A stretch of DNA of 64,000 nt, taken from positions 2,108,001 through 2,172,000 of the forward strand of contig NZ_JACBZX010000001.1 in assembly GCF_013408565.1 (NCBI RefSeq), written 5' to 3'. The notes under the pieces are model-generated. The model was not told the origin of the DNA and searched no databases. It saw only the letters and a program-made list of their open reading frames with translations. Of the stretch, positions 59,172 to 64,000 are shown one piece after another. How positions within the stretch are numbered: the first letter of the stretch is position 1; each line of letters begins with the position of its first letter. The translations under genes were made by a program, and so were the position numbers. This stretch comes from Janibacter alkaliphilus (GTDB lineage: Bacteria > Actinomycetota > Actinomycetes > Actinomycetales > Dermatophilaceae).

Positions 59172-60491
59172 GTGATCGACGTCGTGGGCATCAGCGCCGC
59201 GGGCTGGGAGGCTCTCGGGCCGGGCGAGCGTGCGCTGCTCGAGGGGGCCAGGGTGATCGTCGGCGGCGAGCGGCACCTGGCGCTGCTCCCCGAGCACGTC
59301 GCGGCCGAGCGACGCACCTGGCCGCGGCCGCTGCGCGAGGGTCTGCCGGACCTGCTCGCCTCGCTCGGCCAGCCCGCCGACGCCGACAGCCGCTCGGGCG
59401 CCGGTGTCGTCGCGCTCGCCAGCGGCGACCCCCTTCGCTCCGGGATCGCCAGCACCCTCATCGACCTGCTCGGCGCGGACCAGGTGAGGGTCCACCCCTC
59501 GCTGGCCTCCGACACCCTCGCCCGGGCACGGATGGGCTGGTCCGCCGAGCGTGTCGAGGTGATCACCACCGTCGGCCGGGACCTGCGTCGGGTGCTGCCC
59601 TCCCTCGCGCCCGGCGCCCGCCTCGTGGTGCTCCTCTCCGACGGCAGCGGGCCGGCCGAGCTGGCGGCGCTGCTCACCGACCGGGGCTGGGGTGCTTCTC
59701 GGGTGACCGCCTGGTGGCACCTCGGCGGTGACGACGAAGGGAGCGCCCGCTCCCGGGCCAGCACGTGGGAGCTGCCGCGCACCCCCGACCTCGTGCTGTG
59801 CTGCGTCGAGGCCGCCCCCGACGATGCATCCACCGACGGTACGGCCGACGAGAGCGGCGCGGAGACCACGACCGCCGCAGCGCTCGGGCCGGTGCCCGGG
59901 CGACCCGAGGCCACCTTCGCCAGCGACGGGCAGATCACCAAGCGCGACGTGCGGGCCAGCGCCTTGGCCCACCTGCGCCCGGCCGACGGCGGCCACCTGT
60001 GGGACCTCGGGGCCGGCAGCGGTGCCGTCGGCATCGAGTGGTGCCTGGCCGCGCCACGGACGCGCTGCACCAGCGTCGAGCGCGACCCCGGGCGCGCGGC
60101 CCGGATCCGTGCCACCGCCGACGACCTCGGGGTCGGGGCCCGGCTCACCGTGCTCACCGCCGACCTCGCCGACGGGCTGGACGTCGTGCTCGGGGACGGC
60201 GGCGACGCGGCCCCGGACGCGGTCTTCGTCGGCGGGGGCCTCACCGAGGAGCTGGCCGACGAGGCGTGGACGCGGCTGCCGGTCGGCGGCCGGTTCGTCG
60301 CGCACGCCGTGACCCTGCAGACCGAGGCCGTGCTCGTCGCGCTGCACGGCCGCACCGGCGGGGCGCTGACCCGGCTGTCGGTCGAGCACGCCCGGCCGCT
60401 GGGGCGCTACCTGTCGTGGACCCCGGCGCGCCCTGTCGTCCAGCTCGCCGCGGTCCGCACCCGGTCCGGCATCACCGAAGGAGAGGCATGA
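59172..60491 (+). CDS. cobL: precorrin-6Y C5,15-methyltransferase (decarboxylating), CbiE-CbiT fusion
   Basis: A 439-residue bifunctional enzyme. The N-terminal tetrapyrrole methylase (CbiE) has VVGISAAGWEALGPGERALLEGARVIVGGERHLALL and ALASGDPLRSGIASTL. After an acidic Thr/Glu-rich linker near residue 225, the CbiT domain has FASDGQITKRDVRASALAHLRP and the SAM site LWDLGAGSGAVGIEWCL. It methylates C5 and C15 and removes the acetate at C12. GTG 59172 is set by the family N-terminus and the -10 box 6 bases earlier. It overlaps cobM by 4 bp. Confidence 0.93.
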   Translation: MIDVVGISAAGWEALGPGERALLEGARVIVGGERHLALLPEHVAAERRTWPRPLREGLPDLLASLGQPADADSRSGAGVVALASGDPLRSGIASTLIDLLGADQVRVHPSLASDTLARARMGWSAERVEVITTVGRDLRRVLPSLAPGARLVVLLSDGSGPAELAALLTDRGWGASRVTAWWHLGGDDEGSARSRASTWELPRTPDLVLCCVEAAPDDASTDGTADESGAETTTAAALGPVPGRPEATFASDGQITKRDVRASALAHLRPADGGHLWDLGAGSGAVGIEWCLAAPRTRCTSVERDPGRAARIRATADDLGVGARLTVLTADLADGLDVVLGDGGDAAPDAVFVGGGLTEELADEAWTRLPVGGRFVAHAVTLQTEAVLVALHGRTGGALTRLSVEHARPLGRYLSWTPARPVVQLAAVRTRSGITEGEA

Positions 60492-61282
60492 CCGTCCACT
60501 TCATCGGCGCCGGGCCCGGCGCCGCCGACCTGCTCACCGTGCGCGCGACGCGCCTGCTGCAGGCCAGCCCGGTGTGCCTCTACGCCGGCACCTACCTCGA
60601 CGAAGCGGTGCTGGCGCACTGCCCACCGGGAGCCGACCTCGTCGACACCCAGGGCATGAACCTCGACGCGATCACCGCGCGGATGGTCGCCGCCCACGAG
60701 GCCGGCGAGGACGTCGCCCGGCTGTGCAGCGGCGACCCCAGCGTCTACTCCGCCATGGCCGAGCAGGCCCGCCGGCTGGACGCTGCCGGGGTGCCCTGGG
60801 ACGTCACCCCGGGCGTCCCGGCCTACGCGGCCACCGCGGCGCTCGTCGGGCGCGAGCTGACCGTGCCCGAGGTGGCCCAGTCGGTCGTGCTCACCCGGGC
60901 CCAGCGGGACTCCACGGCCATGCCGGAGGGGGAGGAGCTCGCCGCCTTCGCCGCCACCGGCGCCACCCTCGTGCTGCACCTGGCGATCCGGCACACCCGC
61001 CGGCTCGCCGAGGAGCTGACCGCGCACTACGGCGCCGACTGTCCGGTGGTCGTCGGCTCGCAGGTCAGCGGGCCGGACGAGCTCGTGCTGCGCGGACGCC
61101 TCGGCGACATCGCCGACCAGGTCGAGGCGCACGGGCTGCGCCAGGCCGCGGTGATCATCGTCGGGTGGGCGCTGGAGGCCGAGGGCTTCGTCGAGTCGCA
61201 CCTCTACTCCTCGCGGCGGGCGCGCGCCGAGGGCGGCCCGGCCGGTCAGTCCACGGCCGTCCCCTCCAGCTCGACGACCTGA
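60488..61282 (+). CDS. cobM: precorrin-4 C11-methyltransferase
   Basis: A 264-residue tetrapyrrole methylase. TVHFIGAGPGAADLLTVRATRLL is the opening, VCLYAGTYLDEAVLAHCP, VARLCSGDPSVYSAMAEQ, DVTPGVPAYAATAALVGRELTVPEV and SQVSGPDELVLRGRLGDIA complete the pattern specific to CobM/CbiF. ATG overlaps cobL. The last 37 bases overlap the convergent RidA gene. Confidence 0.95.
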   Translation: MTVHFIGAGPGAADLLTVRATRLLQASPVCLYAGTYLDEAVLAHCPPGADLVDTQGMNLDAITARMVAAHEAGEDVARLCSGDPSVYSAMAEQARRLDAAGVPWDVTPGVPAYAATAALVGRELTVPEVAQSVVLTRAQRDSTAMPEGEELAAFAATGATLVLHLAIRHTRRLAEELTAHYGADCPVVVGSQVSGPDELVLRGRLGDIADQVEAHGLRQAAVIIVGWALEAEGFVESHLYSSRRARAEGGPAGQSTAVPSSSTT

Positions 61283-61641
61283 CCCGGCACCGCCAGCCGG
61301 ACCACCTGGAGCATCGTCGTCGGCGGGGCCACCCCGGCTGCGGCGAGACGCCCGGCCAGCACGCCGTAGTGCGGCATGAGCGCGTCGATGTCGGTGGCGT
61401 AGACGGTCAGCCGCACGAGGTTGCCCAGGCTCATCCCGGCGTCGGCGAGCACGGCCTCGAGGTTGTCCAGACTGAGCGCCAGCTGCCCGGCGGGGTCGCC
61501 CTCGTGCTGCGGCACCCCGTCGGGGTCCATCGCCGTCTGCCCGGAGCAGAAGAGGGTGCGGCGCTGCCCGCTGACCACCTCGCCCTGGTTGAAGCCCAGC
61601 TCCTGCGACCAGGTCACCGGGTTCACCGCGGTGCGTTCCAT
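61246..61641 (-). CDS. RidA family protein (enamine/imine deaminase)
   Basis: A 131-residue YjgF/YER057c/UK114 protein. It has SGQTAMDPDGVPQHEGDPAGQLALSLDNLEAVLADAGMSLGNLVRLTVYATDID and the family arginine in LQVVRLAVPGQVVELEGTA. RidA members hydrolyse reactive 2-aminoacrylate-type enamines. It is divergent from a WYL regulator with a 103-base spacer, a pairing seen in other actinobacteria. The start is ATG 61641. Confidence 0.88.
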   Translation of the reverse strand: MERTAVNPVTWSQELGFNQGEVVSGQRRTLFCSGQTAMDPDGVPQHEGDPAGQLALSLDNLEAVLADAGMSLGNLVRLTVYATDIDALMPHYGVLAGRLAAAGVAPPTTMLQVVRLAVPGQVVELEGTAVD

Positions 61642-61732
61642 GCTCGTCTCCGATCCGTCCGTGGCCCACCGGTGCGGGCCATCGGGAGCAGCCTGCGGCC
61701 CATATGCGACACCTTGTGTCGGGTATCTCGCC

Positions 61733-61738
61733 TAGTCT
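61733..61738 (+). promoter_or_regulatory. -10 box of a leaderless WYL regulator transcript
   Basis: TAGTCT is followed by six bases and ATG 61745. No ribosome binding site is present. Confidence 0.48.
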
Positions 61739-61744
61739 CGCGCC

Positions 61745-62740
61745 ATGCGTGCGGACCGGCTCGTCTCGCTCGTCCTGCTGCTGCGGCAGCGCGGGCTGAC
61801 CAGCGCGACGGCGCTCGCGGCCGAGCTCGAGGTGACCACCCGCACGATCCAGCGGGATGTCGAGGCGCTCTCGGCGGCGGGGGTGCCGGTCTACGCCGAG
61901 CGCGGCCCGCTCGGCGGGTACGCGCTGCTGCCCGGTTTCCGGGCCGAGCTCACCGGTCTCACCGACGACCAGGCGGTGGCGGTGCTCGCGGCCGGGTCGG
62001 GCCGTGCCCTCGGGCTCGGCGGGGCGCACGCCGCGGCGCTGCGCAAGGTCCTTGACGCGCTGCCCGAGGAGCGCCGCGGAGGGGCGCGGGAGGCCGCCCG
62101 CCGCATCCTCGTGGCGCCCGAGACCGACCTGCTGGCCCGGCCAGTGCTCCCGCCGGAGATCCCCGCCGAGGTGCTCGTCGAGGTCCGCCGCGCGGTGCTG
62201 GACGGCCGACAGCTGCGGCTGCGCTACGCCCGTCCTGGCCGGGCGGCGACCTGGCGCACCGTCGAGCCGGTCGGCCTCGTCGTCGCCGGCGAACGCAGCT
62301 ATCTGCTGGCGACCGCGGCGGGGGAGGACCGGACCTACCGGCTGTCCCGGGTGCAGGCCGCCGAGGCGCTCGCCGAGCCGGCCGAACGGGCCGAGGAGAT
62401 CGACCTCCCCGCGCTGTGGCGCGAGCGCAGCGAGCGCTTCCGGGGTGAGGACACCCTGACGGTGGTGGTGCGGGTGCGCGAGGAACGACGCGCCCAGCTG
62501 GTCGGGAGCGCGGTCGCGCTCGTCGCCGAGCGTCCGGACGGAGGCGACCGCATCGGTAGCCCCAGGGACGACCACGAGCAGTCCCCGGGGTGGACCACGC
62601 TGGAGCTGACCTTCCAGGACGAGCGGCACGCCGACTGGGCGCTGTGGCGGCTGGGCGACGAGGCCGAGGTGCTCTTGCCCGAGGCCCTGCGCGCCCGGCT
62701 GCGCGAGCGAGCGCTCCGTCTGGCCGCCGCCCTCGCCTGA
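61745..62740 (+). CDS. HTH and WYL domain transcriptional regulator (YafY type)
   Basis: A 331-residue regulator. The N-terminal DeoR-like helix-turn-helix reads LLLLRQRGLTSATALAAELEVTTRTIQRDVEALSAAGVPVYAERGPLGGYALL. The WYL domain lies around residues 145-215 with RAVLDGRQLRLRYARPGRAATWRTVEPVGLVVAGERSYLLATAAGEDRTYRLSRV, and a WCX-type C-terminal domain follows. WYL domains sense nucleic acid fragments or small ligands. It probably controls the divergent RidA gene. Beyond its stop at 62740 there is a gene-free stretch to the riboswitch near 62978. Confidence 0.9.
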   Translation: MRADRLVSLVLLLRQRGLTSATALAAELEVTTRTIQRDVEALSAAGVPVYAERGPLGGYALLPGFRAELTGLTDDQAVAVLAAGSGRALGLGGAHAAALRKVLDALPEERRGGAREAARRILVAPETDLLARPVLPPEIPAEVLVEVRRAVLDGRQLRLRYARPGRAATWRTVEPVGLVVAGERSYLLATAAGEDRTYRLSRVQAAEALAEPAERAEEIDLPALWRERSERFRGEDTLTVVVRVREERRAQLVGSAVALVAERPDGGDRIGSPRDDHEQSPGWTTLELTFQDERHADWALWRLGDEAEVLLPEALRARLRERALRLAAALA

Positions 62741-62977
62741 CCGGCCTCCGCCCTCGCCTGACCTGGTCGCCCGTGCTGCATCTCTCGGTGCTGGACCCGT
62801 AGCGCCCCCGAGATGCCGCGGACAGCCACGGCGGTCGAGGCAGGCATGCAGCACGGCGGACCACCTCGCGCAGGCTCGTGGCCGTGCGCAGCGCCCCGAG
62901 CGTCGGGTCGGAGGATCCCGCGCCGCCCGGCGACGCCTGGGCCCTGCGGACGGCACGCGCTACGCTGCGCTCGCCGA
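62741..62977. other. gene-free spacer before the cbiM riboswitch
   Basis: No reading frame with homology is seen. The 3' end of the WYL gene is followed by a near repeat of its own last bases (GCCCTCGCCTGACC twice). A weak inverted repeat GCATCTC...GAGATGC (62779-62815) could terminate the WYL transcript. The cbiM promoter should lie toward the right end, but no clear boxes are seen. Confidence 0.5.
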
Positions 62978-63063
62978 CGTCGACCCGATGAGGAACCCGG
63001 TGAGAGTCCGGGACGGTCGCGCCACTGTGAGCGGGTCTTCCGCGAGTCAGGAACTCACCGACG
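62978..63063 (+). ncRNA. cobalamin riboswitch upstream of cbiM
   Basis: The plus strand shows GAGGAACCCGGTGAGAGTCC, GGTCGCGCCACTGTGAGCGGG and the B12 box in GAGTCAGGAACTCACCGACG. A short P1 pairs CGTCG (62978-62982) with CGACG (63059-63063). It precedes the cobalt transporter genes cbiM-cbiN, so cobalt uptake is repressed when B12 is abundant. Confidence 0.88.
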
Positions 63064-63076
63064 CCCGGCATGTCAC

Positions 63077-63097
63077 CCCGGGACGCGTCATCCCGGG
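63077..63097 (+). promoter_or_regulatory. hairpin sequestering the cbiM ribosome binding site
   Basis: CCCGGGA (63077-63083) pairs with TCCCGGG (63091-63097) around a seven-base loop. The 3' arm runs directly into GGGAGAG, the likely Shine-Dalgarno for cbiM. This looks like a translational expression platform for the preceding riboswitch. Confidence 0.5.
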
Positions 63098-63106
63098 AGA
63101 GAGTGA

Positions 63107-63802
63107 GTGCGCATGCACATCGCCGAGGGTTTCCTGCCACCGGTCCACGCCGCCGCGTGGACGGTCGTGGCCGCCCCCTTCGTCGTCCACGGCGCCCGCG
63201 CTGTCGTCAAGGTGGTGCGGGAGCAGCCGAACGCCCGCATCCTCCTCGGCGCCGCCGGCGCCTTCACCTTCGTCATGTCGGCGATCAAGCTGCCGTCGGT
63301 CACCGGCTCCAGCTCGCACCCGACCGGCACCGGGCTGGGCGCGATCCTCTTCCGGCCGCCGGTGATGGCGCTGCTGGGCACGATCGTCCTGCTCTTCCAG
63401 GCGCTGCTGCTCGCCCACGGCGGCCTGACCACCCTGGGCGCCAACGCCATCGCCATGGCCGTCGTCGGGCCCTGGGCCGGCTACGGCGTCTACCGGCTGC
63501 TCGCCGCCGCGCCGCTGAGCGTCAAGGTCTTCTGCGCGATGGCGGTGGCCAACCTCGCGACCTACGTCACCACCTCCACCCAGCTGGCGCTGGCCTTCCC
63601 CGAGGGCGGCTTCCTCGAGGCGTGGGGGCGCTTCCTCGGGGTCTTCGCGGTCACCCAGATCCCGCTGGCGATCGTCGAAGGGATCATCGGCGTCCTCGTC
63701 GTCAACGCCCTGCTCAGCTGGGCCCGCCCCGAGCTGCGTGACCTCGGCGTCGTCGGCGACCCGACGACCGCCCGGACCGGGGAGGAGGCCGCCCGTGCGT
63801 GA
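63107..63802 (+). CDS. cbiM: cobalt ECF transporter substrate-binding component CbiM
   Basis: A 231-residue membrane protein. [16 protein letters not shown] is the conserved N-terminus whose first residues, including His, bind Co2+; [70 protein letters not shown] is the family core. GGGAGAG is 7 bases before GTG 63107, but the family start is the ATG at 63113, and either is possible; metal binding needs the His close to the N-terminus, which favours 63113. cbiN overlaps its end by 8 bases. Confidence 0.93.
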   Translation: MRMHIAEGFLPPVHAAAWTVVAAPFVVHGARAVVKVVREQPNARILLGAAGAFTFVMSAIKLPSVTGSSSHPTGTGLGAILFRPPVMALLGTIVLLFQALLLAHGGLTTLGANAIAMAVVGPWAGYGVYRLLAAAPLSVKVFCAMAVANLATYVTTSTQLALAFPEGGFLEAWGRFLGVFAVTQIPLAIVEGIIGVLVVNALLSWARPELRDLGVVGDPTTARTGEEAARA

Positions 63803-64000
63803 CACCGACCCTGGGTGTGACACCACGCCCGTGCGCGAGACCAGGCCCCTGTCGAAGGGGGTCGTGTGGGCCCTGCTGGCCCTGGCCGCTCTCGTCGTGG
63901 CGATCGCCCTCGTCCTCGGCGCCCGCGCCGCGGCCGGCGAGGAGGAGCCCTTCGGCGGCACCGACGCCGCCGTTACCGAGCAGATCGAGGAGGACGGCCA
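63795..64000 (+). CDS. cbiN: cobalt transport protein CbiN (partial)
   Basis: The gene begins at GTG 63795 inside the end of cbiM and is cut by the window edge. A hydrophilic N-terminus of about 22 residues precedes a helix ([22 protein letters not shown]), then [20 protein letters not shown], which matches the extracytoplasmic loop of CbiN. CbiN is the small accessory component that enables CbiM to load cobalt. The second helix and any cbiQ/cbiO genes lie outside the window. Confidence 0.85.
   Translation, partial: MRDTDPGCDTTPVRETRPLSKGVVWALLALAALVVAIALVLGARAAAGEEEPFGGTDAAVTEQIEEDG

Overview
The window is about 72% GC, is packed with short 1-4 bp ATGA/GTGA stop-start overlaps, and uses many GTG starts. 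Gene content (mycofactocin, dxr-rip-ispG, cobalamin gene set with cbiM/cbiN) points to an actinomycete, most likely a Micrococcales member of the Intrasporangiaceae/Ornithinimicrobiaceae type; the family placement is inference from gene content only. No rRNA, tRNA or CRISPR array was seen.

Layout. 1-4.7 kb: a catabolic operon (saccharopine-dehydrogenase-like protein, carbon-nitrogen hydrolase, YtcJ-like amidohydrolase, APC permease). 4.7-7.6 kb: a lipoprotein, an MFS transporter and alpha/beta hydrolase, and a divergent MerR regulator with a recognisable MerR-type promoter. 7.7-10.9 kb: threonine aldolase and a DUF6421 protein. 11.0-12.6 kb: decayed remains of a repeat-containing surface protein and its sortase. 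12.6-18.9 kb: a MazG-DUF429 fusion, succinate-semialdehyde dehydrogenase, a secreted RNase with its barstar inhibitor, a condensation-domain protein, a hydrolase and a thioesterase. 18.9-24.8 kb: dxr, rip (site-2 protease), ispG and a GNAT protein, the conserved actinobacterial MEP block, here interrupted by a single AbiEi/DUF559-like gene bracketed by two identical 48-bp palindromes. 24.8-28.7 kb: an exopolysaccharide-type locus (processive GT2, polysaccharide deacetylase, secreted beta-sandwich protein). 28.7-29.9 kb: a small membrane protein and a sirtuin.

30-45.5 kb is an alcohol-oxidation island. It holds mycofactocin biosynthesis (mftA, B, C, E, an SDR, mftF, mftD, leftward), and rightward an NDMA-dependent methanol/alcohol dehydrogenase (mno), a MoxR ATPase and VWA protein with histidine-rich segments, and mftM. 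A MnoSR-like two-component system and a second iron-dependent alcohol dehydrogenase follow. Paired dyads in the mftA-mno spacer look like the control point. The likely logic is: alcohol sensed by MnoS/MnoR, dehydrogenases made and perhaps matured by the MoxR/VWA pair, and electrons passed to mycofactocin.

45.5-48.2 kb: proS and a HAD phosphatase; 48.2-49.0 kb: a TauE-type permease. 49.0-64 kb is a cobalamin region: cobK, then leftward cbiB-cobU-cobS-cobA-cobB/C-cobO-cobaltochelatase behind a B12 riboswitch, rightward cobL-cobM, an unrelated RidA/WYL pair, and a second B12 riboswitch in front of the cobalt transporter genes cbiM-cbiN. The window ends inside cbiN. A six-copy tandem repeat of palindromes separates cobK from cbiB.
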